DNA of 64,000 bases from Chamaelirium japonicum (Eukaryota > Streptophyta > Magnoliopsida > Liliales > Melanthiaceae), in contig OX393552.1 in the NCBI GenBank assembly GCA_947650365.1, forward strand, positions 49,058,999 through 49,122,998. The letters are read 5' to 3'. Below are positions 21,889 to 33,139 of the stretch, piece by piece. Numbering within the stretch: the stretch's first letter is position 1; every line of letters begins with the position of its first letter. The notes under the pieces are model-generated. The model made no database searches, was not told the origin of the DNA, and worked only from the letters and a program-made list of their open reading frames with translations. The position numbers and the translations under genes were made by a program.

Positions 21889-22518
21889 TAACAACTTCCA
21901 GATGCCAACTGCTTCAAGATGTTGTCGTGGCACGTGATGCGAGCGGACAAATCCAAGCAGTCGCCACCTAAACATCCAAAGCAGGCCGGGCCCACGGATC
22001 GTTGACTTCTTACGTCTGCTCGAGAGCCCAACCGATGCAGAGCCCGCCAGGGTACACGACCCATAATGGCGCTGACTCCTCAACTTTGAACGACCTCCAC
22101 TCCTCCCCAACCTCTCAGAGCACCCCGAGCTGGCCGCTCATCCCCACCCACACTCTGCCGGTCAACCCCTTGTCCCCTTCCAACCCATGGGGGTTTAATC
22201 CCTTTCTGTTCTTTTGTGAGGAGAAGCCAACAATCACCCAAGCATCAAAAGTCAACTCCCACGTAAAAAAGACAAAAAGGCACACAATTGAGGTTAAATA
22301 TGTTGAAGATCACTGCCTGCCCTCACTCCCATGCAGAGCCCCCCCTGTCTATGGGGGATAGGGTTAGCCAACTTTTTATTCTTCTTCTATGTAGCCTTTT
22401 CTAGTTTTTACCCCTTACATAACCTAATTACCAGACTGCCCCCTTGAGACGGCACGCGGCTCGATAATAACCGGTCCGAGCTTGTATGTTTAGCTAACAA
22501 GCCAGGTTTAAGCTTGAG

Positions 22519-22722
22519 TATACCCCACCGGGGGATGGGGAGTTGGTGAGCAACTAATGCTTTGGTGAGGAGGTTGTGGGTTCAATTCCTCCCCCACCAC
22601 GCTTGATTTGCCCAGGAGTGTCTAGGGAAACTTCTGAATGAGTCGGTGCGTATTTTTAGAGGGATTAATCCGAGCCCGAAAGGTTTCGGGATGCCCGCCA
22701 TTGTCAAAAAAAAAAAAAAGGC
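22519..22722 (+). mobile_element. tRNA-derived SINE
   Basis: About 200 bp with an internal RNA polymerase III B-box, GGTTCAATTCC (22579-22589), an A-box-like TGGTGAGCAACT about 30 bp upstream, a body ending GGGATGCCCGCCATTGTC, and a run of about 14 A. It is bounded by the 11-bp direct repeat TTAAGCTTGAG (22508-22518 and 22723-22733). Box order, A tail and duplication together define a SINE on the plus strand. It appears to sit in an older AGCTTGAG-rich repeat. Confidence 0.85.
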
Positions 22723-22733
22723 TTAAGCTTGAG

Positions 22734-24140
22734 AAGTAAACAATAATTCGAGCGCAAGATCAAATGATCGGAGATAATTAATGTTCTATCACTTGTTTGA
22801 TTTAACCTTACTGTAAGGCTAACAATTGTACCATATGAATTAGATCCATCTACAAATTGTAAGCTTTAAGTAAATAAGTGATTAAGTCATTATATAAAGA
22901 AATTAAGTTATCTGAAATGTGAATTTTGTTTTCCAGGGGTTTTGATTTTGATTTTGATTTTTTTTTTGTAGTGTGAAGAGCTGAGTGGGGCCGACAAGGC
23001 AACTGTTAGGCTTTTCTAAACTTTTTTTAGACAGTAGGTAGAACACTCAACACCCCAAACTTGATTTTTTTGGACAAAATCAAAATGTAACTCGCGATCT
23101 AATTTGAAGTCGAGCGTTCTTTTTTTGATGGATCGAACAGGCTATCAGAGGACAGGTTGCTAGAGCAAGGGCTCAATGATGTCTGGAGATCGAAACGGGA
23201 GGAGATAGGCAACAACTGCTATTTAATATTTTTATAATCCCGTGAACATGACATCAACGGCCTTGATTTGAACACACAAACAAGGCACAACGACCTTGAG
23301 AAAAAGTGCGCTCCACGGTGTCCATACCGAGAGTCGAGCAGGAAATCTCTCCAACATGGGAGAGAGGCAGTACCACCGGGCCAAGAGCCATTGGTGAAGT
23401 CAAGCTCAAGCTACCCTAAAGGAACTTAACTATCAAAGGGGGTGCAAATTCCATAGAATCCAAAACTCTGATATACAATTAGGTTTCACTGAAATATCAA
23501 ATGTACTAGGAATTATCCATAGAAATTGTAGAGTGGGGAATGGTTAGGTGAGCCCCTTAACTATTCAGAGACCCTTTCTTCCTCTAGTGTGGTGGTTGCT
23601 TAATGGGATAGGGACACAAACATGCCCCCCCACTGTAGTTTAAGGAAATGGTCCTCTGAATGCAGCTCATGCACAGTGGAAAGCCCATGCGGTGGCTCAA
23701 TATGCCCCGTCCACATCGATTCCAACGGTGTGGATTGAGACTCCACACCAATTCTTCGCAATAAAGACACCCATGGGAGTGTACATGCATTAGTTGAATG
23801 GTCTATCCAAAACTTTAGTGGTTGACCATTGCATTCCTTGAGTGAGCAGCAGTGGGTCAGGTGGCCTTGGTCCACTTAGAGGTATCTAACCCCATAGACC
23901 CAATCCCAATTAAGAAACACTGAAGGCAGAGCTTGTAAATGTCATTTTAAACTAAGTCAGGGCTATTTTGGTCTTGTGAGAGAGCAATTCTATGTGGCTT
24001 CAAACTTTAAAAGCCTACAACACATCACATGAAGAACAATGCAGAATTGGAGCTCCTTATCTCCCTCTTCTCTTCTCCTTCCCTTTCAATAGTTATACCC
24101 CCCCTAGAACTAGAAACCAGTCTACTGTTAGTCAGCTCTA
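22734..24140. other. intergenic region upstream of WRKY gene
   Basis: About 1.4 kb with homopolymer runs but no gene or mobile element that I can support. The WRKY promoter should lie in its right part; a CT-rich stretch (about 24056-24090) precedes the start codon. Confidence 0.5.
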
Positions 24141-26241
24141 ATGGGGGAGGCAGATGAATTGGAGTCCAATTGGCTTGATGGGTCTGGAGAGGAGCTTGTG
24201 AGAGAGCTCCTCGACGACAACACGCCTCTCTTCCTCTCGCCCAAGGCCGCAGAACCCGAACCGGTTCTTCCTCCTCGCCATGAATCCATAATCAACAAGC
24301 TCATCTCGACCGTCTACTCCGGCCCGACGATCAGCGACATCGAGAGCGCGCTGTCCGTAAGCTTTCGGAGCGGAGAGCACGAGGGCCATGGCGGTTCCGC
24401 GCCCATGTACTGCTCTTCTGGAAGAGGCCTCTACTGCTGCCTTAAATTTGGTGTTGCTCTTACTGATGATTTGGTCCTCTTGCTGCAGAGTCTCAATGCC
24501 AGAGAAGGGTCTTGGAAGAATTGAGAACAAGTACACACTGAGGATCAAGATCTGTGGGAATGGACTTGCAGATGATGGCTATAAGTGGAGGAAGTATGGG
24601 CAGAAATCCATCAAGAATAGCCCAAACCCAAGGTACCCCTCTTGTACAATTCTGTTCTTCCATCTGAACCCAATTCCCAAACACTGGTTCAATTCAATCA
24701 CTTGGAGTGCAAACTCTATGAAATTGTCAAACATTCTCTCCCTCTTCTGCAAGAATGTGAGGGCATTTCAGTCAGAGGATCATGGGCTGCCCTCACATCT
24801 AAGAGTGGTTAAGACACCCAAGTCCCCCCCCCCCCCACCAGCCTCTGACAAGGAGTAGCAGCTCTTCTTGGGAGATAATGACACCCATGTCCCACTGCCC
24901 AAAATTGGTACATCTCCTCTGAATAGAGGCAAGGGTGTTCTTGAAAATTTTGTCAGCAACCAACTGAAGCTTCCAACATGAGAAACCTTGCTCCTCTTCC
25001 CTCTGCACCCAAAAGCTCCCACTGACACAAAGGGGGATCATCTGAGGTTGCACTTAATTTCCATAAATGCTAGGGGGGTGCCCAAGTAGGTGCAGAGCAT
25101 GAATAGGACCATCACTTCTTCCCTTTTGGGGTAAAATCCATAGAAACTGCACTCCACCTGGCCCCTGGGTTTAGATGCCAGTCCATTCCATGCACCCAAC
25201 CTGCTTCTTCCCTTCAGAACCATGCAATCAGGCATTGATGAGCTGTGCCCCCTCACAAACATAAATGGAAAATGGCAATGGCTTGCCTAAACCCAATTCC
25301 CCCGCGATTAATCAAGGCCATCAATCGAAGATCCCGCGGTCGCAACTTGCAGACCCACCGAGCACCAGTCCTTGTACAAAACCCAGGTATTGAGATAAGG
25401 TCCCATCATACGTACATATAAGGATCGCTTCCACCCTCTACTTTATCGAGGTGGGACTAATCCTCGAACACTCCCCCTCACGTGCGGGCTCCGGTAGGTG
25501 AGTGATACGGTTAGGCTCTGATACCATGTGAGATACACTCACATCCCAAAACCCGGGCCCTAAAGAGGGGGTCCACATAGGGTATATGAAGCTAACACTG
25601 TCAAGCCCAATGGCCGATGTGGGACTAAACTCCGACAACAAACACATAGTGCTCTAGAACAAGCGATCTTTCTCTCTCTAATGTATCGGGCTAATTCCCT
25701 TTTGATTGGGAGCAGGAGCTACTACCGGTGCACCAACCCACGGTGCAACGCCAAGAAGCAAGTGGAGAAGTCCGTGGACGACCCAGAGACGCTCATCGTC
25801 ACCTACGAAGGCCTCCACCTCCACTACACCTACTCACATTTCCTCCTGCCCCGGCACCAAGATCACTTCACCGCCAATCTTCACGCGCCCAAGAAGCCAA
25901 AGCTCCAATCCGCAATTCGCCGGGCCCAACCTCCCGAAGCCCCGCACGTCGAATCCACGCAGCAGACTGCGGCGGTCGGAGAGGGGAGTCCGCCGCGAGG
26001 GCCTCTGGAGGCCATGGATGCTGGCGTGGAGGCTCCGCAGCCGTGGTTTCTTGAAGAAGTTGGGCAGTGCCCGCAGGGGCTGTTGGAGGATGTCGTGCCA
26101 TTGCTGGTTCGAAAGCCATGCACCTCTGCCACTTCCTTGAGTGACCCTTACTCCTCCTCTCGAGCATCTTCTCCTTCCTACACTTCCTCCCTTTCTTGGC
26201 CGTCCAACACTTGTTACCTCGATGTTGGTATACTCTATTAG
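24141..26241 (+). CDS. WRKY49: WRKY transcription factor, group IIc (WRKY49-like)
   Basis: A DNA-binding regulator of the plant-specific WRKY family, expected to bind W-box promoters in the nucleus. Three exons fit: 24141-24356 (72 residues, acidic N terminus ending DIESALS), about 24505-24632, and 25716-26241, giving about 289 residues. The WRKY domain runs DDGYKWRKYGQKSIKNSPNP, then after the intron RSYYRCTNPRCNAKKQVEKS. It has one C-X4-C-X23-H-X1-H zinc site (final HLH), as in group IIc. The intron falls after the conserved PR, the usual WRKY position (AG|G = Arg). The KSIKNSPNPR string and overall length resemble Arabidopsis WRKY49. Oddity: the obvious acceptor TTGCTGCAG at 24488 puts exon 2 out of frame. 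The model needs a less typical acceptor (CCAGAG, exon from 24505) or the allele is frameshifted. The C-terminal part is proline/serine-rich. Confidence 0.85.
24633..25715 (+). other. intron inside the WRKY domain
   Basis: 1083-bp intron with GT...AG borders dividing the WRKY motif from the zinc-finger half. Its right part carries an antisense TRIM relic. A C10 run lies at about 24827. The remainder has no recognisable feature. Confidence 0.8.
25375..25640 (-). mobile_element. TRIM (miniature LTR retrotransposon) relic in WRKY intron
   Basis: On the minus strand one LTR runs from TGTTGTCGGAG (25640) to GTATCTCACA (25527). It is directly followed by TGGTATCAGAG, the initiator-Met tRNA primer site, then a tiny interior, the purine run GTGAGGGGGAG and a second LTR start TGTTCGAGGATTAGTCCCAC (25470). 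Only the first LTR (114 bp) is well preserved; the second is diverged and its outer border near 25375 is uncertain. The LTR shares TAGTCCCACATCG and CCCGGGTTTTG with the intact TRIM at 53640-53979, so they belong to one family. Confidence 0.8.
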
Positions 26242-26451
26242 ATGATGATGATCTGGGGTGAGCTTAGATGATGATGATCTCGTCTGATCCTCGCAAAGTA
26301 TGGCGCCAGTCCTCGATCAGTTAACCTCTCGATTCTCCGATACACGCTACAAGATACAAGTGTGATAAGGAAATTAGGGCATGATCGTGAAATAATGCAA
26401 GCTAGTGTACAATATGTTGATATGATTTCCATGTATATTACTCAATATACC

Positions 26452-26457
26452 AATAAA
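26452..26457 (+). promoter_or_regulatory. candidate WRKY polyadenylation signal
   Basis: AATAAA about 210 bp after the WRKY stop codon. Position is plausible; usage unknown. Confidence 0.35.
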
Positions 26458-26662
26458 TTCTATGGGGATCTTTACCTTAGGATTTTGTATTAAAGCTTCG
26501 TGCATGAACTTTATGTCATATGTTCCATTCATTGAGGCGGAAAGCAAGTCAAGAACCGGCAGAACGAATGCACCTAATGCCGATTAATTAATCTCTGAAA
26601 TCGGTTCGACGGAGACCGTTATCATCGGGATAAAGTCTCTCATTCATCTGTGGGCTTGTAAC

Positions 26663-27182
26663 TGTTGTGATCCGAGGCCCTTGCACAACGGAATGAGCGC
26701 GATAAACACGACGTGCGAGGAACTTCTATGGAGACGATGATGGCTCACCGCCATCGAGAAGATGAAACAAAAGAGTAAAACAAATAAAGCAATCAATCAC
26801 ACACGATTTCCGACAATGACGATCAATGGATTCACTATTGTGGCGGGAATAACCGGGTATAAGATATTTGCTTCTTCCAATCCCGCACAATACCCACAAA
26901 GAGAAGTCCTCCCACAAGAGTAACCCCTCACCTCGGAGAAACAAGAGAAAACCCTTCTCGAAGCTCGCAAGGCTCCTTGGATCGCTCTCCCTCTCCTTTG
27001 ATGATGATTACCCTATCTTGAAGCTTCTTTTGGCTCCTAGGTTCGTCCTATGTCTTTCCTTTTATAGGTATATGTTCGTGTAGAACTTGTAGAAGAAATC
27101 CCACGAGAAAACGTAGGTCGAACCGCCACATCTGCGTGCAGCCATATCAAGTCACGCGCACGACCTGGGAGGTCATGCGCAC
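26663..27182 (-). mobile_element. outer copia 3' LTR, distal part
   Basis: Matches the 5' LTR at 52149-52680 along its length (GTTGTGATCC, GTGCGAGGAACTTC, TCAATGGATTCACTATTGTG, TCTTTCCTTTTATAGG). It ends abruptly at the gypsy insertion and resumes at 50477. Confidence 0.85.
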
Positions 27183-27317
27183 TACGGGGGGAGATTCACT
27201 GCCGTCGTACTGGCCCCCCTCCAACAGTCGATGGAAGGTGTTGACCTTCGAGATGTGGCAATGTGAGATGCTGAGCTGTTGCGTGCTTAGCTGTCACACA
27301 TACACTACAGAGTAGAT

Positions 27318-27369
<52 letters not shown>

Positions 27370-27845
27370 GACACAAGATGTGGTGACGAAGTTCGACTGA
27401 AGCCTACGTCTCCGTGCGGTAAGACGCAACCTTTGAATCCATTATCTCTGAAGAAGTAGAGCTGCTCTCGACAGGCTGAGAAGTGATTGTACAAGTAGAC
27501 AAATGGTGAAATATGCTTGACTAGGGTCAAAATACAAGAAGGCTCTGGGAGCTTTGGAAAACAGAAAGTGGGATTTGGAATAATGGAATTGGATCTGGAT
27601 TTTGGATCTGGAATCATTTGTCGGATTTGCCATTTAAAGAGGTTTGGGAATATCAGGGGTTTTGGTAAATATACGGGGGAACTCACCAGACCCCGAATAG
27701 TATCCATGGGCCCGAAGCAGAGCTGCGGTCCCAATGTCATGTCCATGGGCTCCAAGCAGGGCTGCGGATTCCACTATCATCTCCGTGGGCCCCATGCAGG
27801 GCTGGGGGTCCCACCATCGGGCGTTAGATTGATTTTGCACCCACA
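27183..27845 (-). mobile_element. gypsy 3' LTR
   Basis: 663 bp. Compared with the 5' LTR copy it contains about 170-200 bp more (about 27210-27430, including a GA run and GAAGCCTACGTCTCCGTGC), a segment deleted in the 5' LTR. The remainder aligns (TTTGAATCCATTATCTCT, GGATCTGGAATCATTTGT, AATATCAGGGGTTTTGGTAA). Confidence 0.8.
27321..27367. repeat. (GA)n microsatellite in gypsy LTR
   Basis: About 47 bp of GA repeats. Confidence 0.95.
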
Positions 27846-27860
27846 GTTATCCCCTCCCAG
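27846..27860 (-). other. gypsy polypurine tract
   Basis: Minus strand reads CTGGGAGGGGATAAC directly before the LTR start TGTGGGTGC, the position of the plus-strand DNA primer. Confidence 0.65.
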
Positions 27861-27904
27861 CTAAGCAGGTGCTAACCTAGTTAGTTGGGACTTCATGGTG
27901 CAAA

Positions 27905-28480
27905 ACCGATTATGTGTCCGTTGACCCACTGCCCGGGACCGACCGTTGCGCTCACCGACCCCCTGCCAAGGGTCGGCCACTGTTTGTTTGTCAAAACCCT
28001 GTCTGGGGCTGATCGTCACGCCCGTCGACCCCCTACTAAGGGCTGGTCAGGTGCGCGTCTACCGACCCACTGTCCGGGATTGATCACTGTGTGTCTTCTG
28101 ACCCCCTGTCCGGGGTCGACCGTTGCGTCCGCCGACCCCCTGCCAAGGGCCGACCGGGTGCGTATCTACCGGCCCACTGTTTGGGACCGATAGCTGTGTA
28201 TTTACCGACCCCTGTCCGAGGCCAACTGTTTCGCCCGTTGACCCCCTGCCAAGAGCCGACCGGTGCGTCTCTGCCGACCCACTATTTGGGATCGACCGTT
28301 GTGTGTCTGTTGACCCCTGTCCGGGGCCGACCGTTGCGCCCGCTGACCCCCTATCAAGGGCCGATCGGGTGCGTGTCTATTGACCCTTTGTCCGGGACCA
28401 ACCGCTGTGTGTCTACCGACCACCTATCCAGAGCCGACCGTTATGTCCACCGACCCCCTTCCAAGGGCCGGCCAAGGGCA
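27905..28480. repeat. 106-bp tandem array in gypsy interior, about 5 copies
   Basis: The word ACCCCCTGCCAAGGGCCGACC recurs, in variants, at about 28134, 28240, 28345 and 28451 with a 105-106-bp period, and more irregularly to the left. Each unit contains two related halves (CCGACCC…GTCCGGG and CCGACCCCCT…AAGGGCC). Confidence 0.8.
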
Positions 28481-28914
28481 TGTCTGGTCGGTCCGTCAGC
28501 TCGATCAGTCGCTGCCAATGGTCACACGAGCGGGGTGGATTATCAGAGAGGCCCAGACCTCAAGGTCTGCCAGCCGTTCTGGACCTCGATCAGTCAGGGT
28601 CGGCTGGCCGGCCAGTGCCTTTGTCGGCCGGTGTCGATGACCCGTCTGTGCCCGTGTCATCCAGGGTTGGATGACAGGTCAGTGCCACTGTCGGTCGGGT
28701 CTGGCCGACACGTAGGTGGTTCTGTTGGCCGGGGGCGACCAATAATGGGTTTTTAGGGTCGGTTTTTGGGGATCCCCAGCGACCGACCCGCCCTTGGGGG
28801 GGTTGATCGGTCGGTCCTTCAGGAGGGTCGGTCGGCCGGCTTTCCTGGGGGGGGGGGGATCAGTCGGCAGGTTGGAGGGGAGTTTGTTCTTCAGGGAGAC
28901 GATCTCCCTGGGTT
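28481..28914. other. gypsy spacer between two arrays
   Basis: GC-rich sequence with GGTCGG-rich words and a G-run at about 28849-28858. No coding feature. Confidence 0.5.
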
Positions 28915-31735
28915 CGGTTGAGTGCCGAAGAGTTGGACGCTTCGGACTTTGTCTTTGAGCACCGAGGCAGTGAGAAGTATCTCGCACTTTGCCGATGAGC
29001 GCCGAGGCGTGTGAAACATCTTGCACATTGCCAGCGAGCATCGAGGTGGTACGAAGCACCTCGCACTTTGCCGATGAGCGCCAAGGCTGTGAGAGGCACC
29101 TCGCACTCTGTCTGTGAGCGCCGAGATGGTGCAAAGTACCTTGAACTTTATCTGCGAGCGCCGAGACGATGTGAAGCATCTTGCACTTTGCCGGTGAGCA
29201 ACGGGGCGATGTGAAGCACCTCAGACTTTGTCTGGAGTGCTGAGGTGGTACAAAGAACCTCAGACTTTGTCTGCGAGCGCTGAGACGATGCGAAGCACCT
29301 CGGACTTTGCCTGCGAGCGTCGAGGTGGTGCGAAGCACCTCGGACTTTGCCTGCTAGTGCCGAGGTGGTGCGAGGCATCTCACACTTTGCCGGCGAGCGC
29401 CGAGGTAGTGCGAAGCTCCTCGTACTTTGCCGGCAAGCATCGAGACTGTGCAAGGCACCTCGCATTCTATCTGCTAGCGCCGAGATGGTGCGAAGCACCT
29501 TGGATTTTGTCTACGAGCGCTAAGGTGGTGCGAAGCATCTCAGACTTTTCCTGTGAGCACCGAGGCGGTGCGAAGCACCTTACACTCTGTCTGCGAGCGC
29601 TAAGGTGGTCCAATGCACCTTGGTCTTTGTCGACGAGCATCGAAGCGATGCGAAGCATCTTGCACTATGCCGGTGAGCGCCGAGGCGGTGCGAAGCACCT
29701 CACACTTTGCCGATGAGTATCGAGGCGGTGCGAAGCACCTCACACTTTGCCGATAAGCGTCGAGGCTGTGCGAGGCACCTCGTACTCTATTTGTGAGTAT
29801 CAAGGTGGTGCGAAGTACCTAGGAATTTGCTGGCGGGCGTCAAGGTGGTGAGAAGCACCTCAAACTTTGCTAGCGAGCACCGAGGCGGTGCGAAGCACCT
29901 CACACTCTGTCTGCGAGCACCGAGGCGATGCGAAGCACCTCAGACTATGCCAGCGAGCGCCAAGGTGATGCGAAGCATCTTGCAGTTTACCGGAGAGCAA
30001 CAAGGCGATGCAAAACACCTTGGACTTTGTCTATGAGTCCCAAGGCGGTACGAAACACCTCGAACATTGCCTGCGAGCATCGAGGCAGTGCAAAGCACCT
30101 CAGACTTTGTCTGTGAGCATTGAGGTGGTGTGAAGCACCTCGGACTTTGCCTGCGAGCTTTGAGGTGGTGCGAAGCACCTCGGACTTTGCCTGTGAGCGC
30201 TGAGAAGTTGCGAAGCACCTTGAACTTTGCCTGTGAGCACCGAAGTGATGCGAGACATCTCACATTTTGTCGGCTAGTACCGAGGTTCGCACTTTGTTGG
30301 CAAGCGTCGAAGTTGTACGAGGCACCTTGTACTTTGTCGACAAGCATCGAGGTTGTGCGAGCCACCTCACACTCTGTCTACGAGCGACGAGGTGGTACGA
30401 AGCATCTCAAACTTTGTCTGCGAGCGCCGAGCTGGTGCAAAGTATCTCAGACTTTGCCTGCGAGCACCGAGGCGATGCGAAGCACCTCACACTCTATCTG
30501 TGAACGTCGAGGCAGTGCAAAGCACCTCGGACTTTGCCGGTAAGCGCCGAGGCGATGTGAAGCATCTCACACTTTTCCACCGAGGCGGTGCGACGAACCT
30601 TGCACTTTGCCGGCGAGTGCCGAGGCAGTGCAAAGCACCTCACACTTTATCGGCTAGCGCCGAGGCTGTGCAAGGCACCTTACACTCTGTCTGCGATTAC
30701 CAAGGTGGTACGAAGCACCTAGGACTTTGTCAGCGGGCGATGAGGCGGTGTGAAGCACCTTGGAATTTGTTTGTAGTGCAGAGGCCATGCGAAGCACCTC
30801 AGACTTTTTTTGCAATCACCGAGGCAGTGCGAAGCACCTCACACTTTTTCTATAAGCGTCGAGGTGGTGTGAAGCACCTTGGACTTTGCCGGCGAGCATC
30901 GAGGCGATGTGAAGCATCTCGCACTTTGCTGGTGAGCACCGAGGCGATGCGAAGCACCTCGTACTTTGTCTGTGAGCGCCCAGGCAGTGCGAAGCACCTT
31001 GGACTTTGCATGTGAGTGCCGAGGCGGTGCGAAGCACCTTGAACTTTGCCTGCGAGTGCCGAGGTGGTGCGAAACATCTCACACATTGTCGGTGAGCGCC
31101 GAGGCGGTGTGAAGCAGCTCAGATTATTTCTGTGAGCACCGAGGTGGTGCGAAGCAACTCGGACTTTGCTGTGAGTGCCGAGGCGGTGCGAAGCACCTCG
31201 GACTTTGCATGTGAGTGTCGATGCGATGCGAATCACCTTGTACTTTGTCTGCGAGCGCTGAGGTGGTGCGAAGCACCTCACACTCTGTCTGTGAGCACCA
31301 AGGCGATGCGAAACAGCTCAAACTTTGCCGGTGAGCGTCGAGGCGATGTGAAGCACTTTATCGGCGAGTGTCGAACCTATGCAGAGCACCTCGGACTTTG
31401 GTTTGCGAGCACCGAGGCGGTGCGAAGCACCTTGCACTCTGTCTATGAGTGCCGAGGTGGTGCGAAGCAACTCGGACTTTTCGGCGAGCGCTGAGGCGAT
31501 GCGAAGCACCTAAAATTTTGTCTACGAGCGCCAAGTCGGTGCGAAGTACCTCGGACTTTTCCTATGAGCGCCAAGGCAGTATGAAGCACCTCGGTCTTTG
31601 CTTGTGAGCATCGAGGTTGTGTGAGGCACCTTGTACTCTACCGACGATCACCGAGGTAGTGTGAAGCACCTTGCACTTTGTCGGCGAGCACCGAGGCTGT
31701 GCGAGGCACCTCACACTCTGTTTGTGAATGCCAAG
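28915..31735. repeat. 40-bp tandem array in gypsy interior, about 70 copies
   Basis: Units of the type GAGGTGGTGCGAAGCACCTC plus GGACTTTGCCTGCGAGCGC repeat every 40 bp (for example CGAAGCACCT at 29291 and 29331). Copies differ at several positions. Each unit contains a hairpin, GAGGTG-GTGCGAAG-CACCTC. Because 40 is not a multiple of 3, reading frames rotate through the unit. The 160-220-residue open frames on both strands are by-products. The last 200 bp up to about 31940 are degenerate. Confidence 0.9.
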
Positions 31736-31944
31736 ACTATGTCCTTGGGCCGAGATAGTGATGATGTCTTGGACTTTGATAGGTGCCGAAGCGTTGATGG
31801 CTTTGGACTTTATCGAGGTGATGGTCGCCTCGGGCATTGTATTCGAGTGCCAAGGGCAGGGCCTTGGGCTTCGTTGGAGGTGACGAAGCGTTGATTTCTT
31901 TGGACTTTGCCGGGACGATGATCGCCTCGGGCTTTGTCTTATAT

Positions 31945-33060
31945 TACTAGATGATTGGGGAAAGACCCTGTACGATCGGACTAGTCTTGTCTTTGGTTGG
32001 TCAAGGTAAGGGTCTTATTGATCCAACCGGTTGCGAGGTATATAGCAGTTGCCTTTGAACCCTGGTTGATCGTGGAGAGACCCTATGCGATCAAACCAGC
32101 GAAGGGGACACGAAGTTTGTACCTTTGAGTTGCTAGTTGATCATGCGAAGACCCTATGCGATCAAACTAGTCTAGTCTTTGGTTAGTCGAGGCAAGGCTC
32201 TTACCGACCCAACTGGTTATGGGGTATATAGTAGTTGTCTTTGAATACTGGTTGATCGTGGGGAGACCCTATGCGATAAAACTAGCAAAGGGGACACAAG
32301 GTTTGTACCTTTGCGTTGCTCGTTGATCATGGGGCGACCCTGTGTGATCAACTAGTCTTGTCTTTGGTTGGTCGAGGCGAGGCTCGTACCAACCCAACCA
32401 GTTGCAGGGTACGTAGCATGTGTCTTTGAACGCTGGTTGATCAAGGGATATCTTGTGCGATCAAACCAGCGAAGGGGACACGAAGCTTGTACCTTTATGT
32501 TGCTAGTTGATCATGGGGAGATCCTGTGCGATCCAACTAGTCTTGTCTTTGGTTGGTCGAGACGAGGCTCTTATCGACCCAACCAGTTGTAGGGTATGTA
32601 GCAGGTGCCTTTGAACACTGGTTGATTGTGGGGAGATCCTGTGCGATCAAACCAGCAAAGGGGCATGAAGCTTGTACCATTGCGTTGCTAGTTGGTTGTG
32701 GGGAGACTCTGTGCGATCAAACTAGTCTTGTCTTTGGTTGGTCGAGGTAAGACTTTTACCGACCCAACTAGTTGTAGGGTCTGTAGCAGGTGTCTTTGAA
32801 CACTGGTTGAGCGTGGGGAGACTCTTTGTGATCAAACCAGCGAAGGGGACACGAATCTTGTACCTTTGCATTGCTAGTTGATTATGGGGAGACCTTGTAG
32901 GATCAAATTAGTCTTGTTTTTGGTTGGTCGAGGCGAGACTCTTACCGACCCAACTAGTTGCGGGGTACGTAGCAGGTGTCTTTGAACCCTAGTTAATCGT
33001 GGGGAGACCCTGTGCGATCAAACCAGCGAATGGGACACAAAAGCTTGTACCTTGAGCTTG
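31945..33060. repeat. 185-bp tandem array in gypsy interior, about 6 copies
   Basis: The word CTTTGAAC and the following GGTTGATCGTGGGGAGA recur at 32052, 32238, 32423, 32608, 32793 and 32979, a 185-186-bp period. Each unit contains two related halves (GTTGATC…GCGATCAAACCAGCGAAG and GTTGATC…GCGATCAAACTAGTCTTG). Confidence 0.9.
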
Positions 33061-33139
33061 ATAGTGGCGAAGCACTTATCGATAAAGAGTTTTTGAAGGA
33101 CTTGGATCAGCTGTCATTTTATAGATAACTCAGAAGATG

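Noticed and set aside
22002..22361. 119-residue plus-strand frame upstream of the SINE
   Set aside because: Proline/serine-rich with no domain and no splice or neighbour context; not enough to call a gene.
27905..28756. 221-residue plus-strand frame and its neighbours
   Set aside because: Encoded by the 106-bp array in the gypsy interior; no domain.
28679..31281. Long open frames of 120-220 residues on both strands
   Set aside because: They lie in the 40-bp tandem array. The repeat unit rarely contains stops in any frame and its period is not a multiple of 3, so open frames arise automatically.
28915..31735. CRISPR-like array
   Set aside because: The 40-bp units are contiguous and wholly repetitive, with no unique spacers, and lie in a plant retrotransposon.
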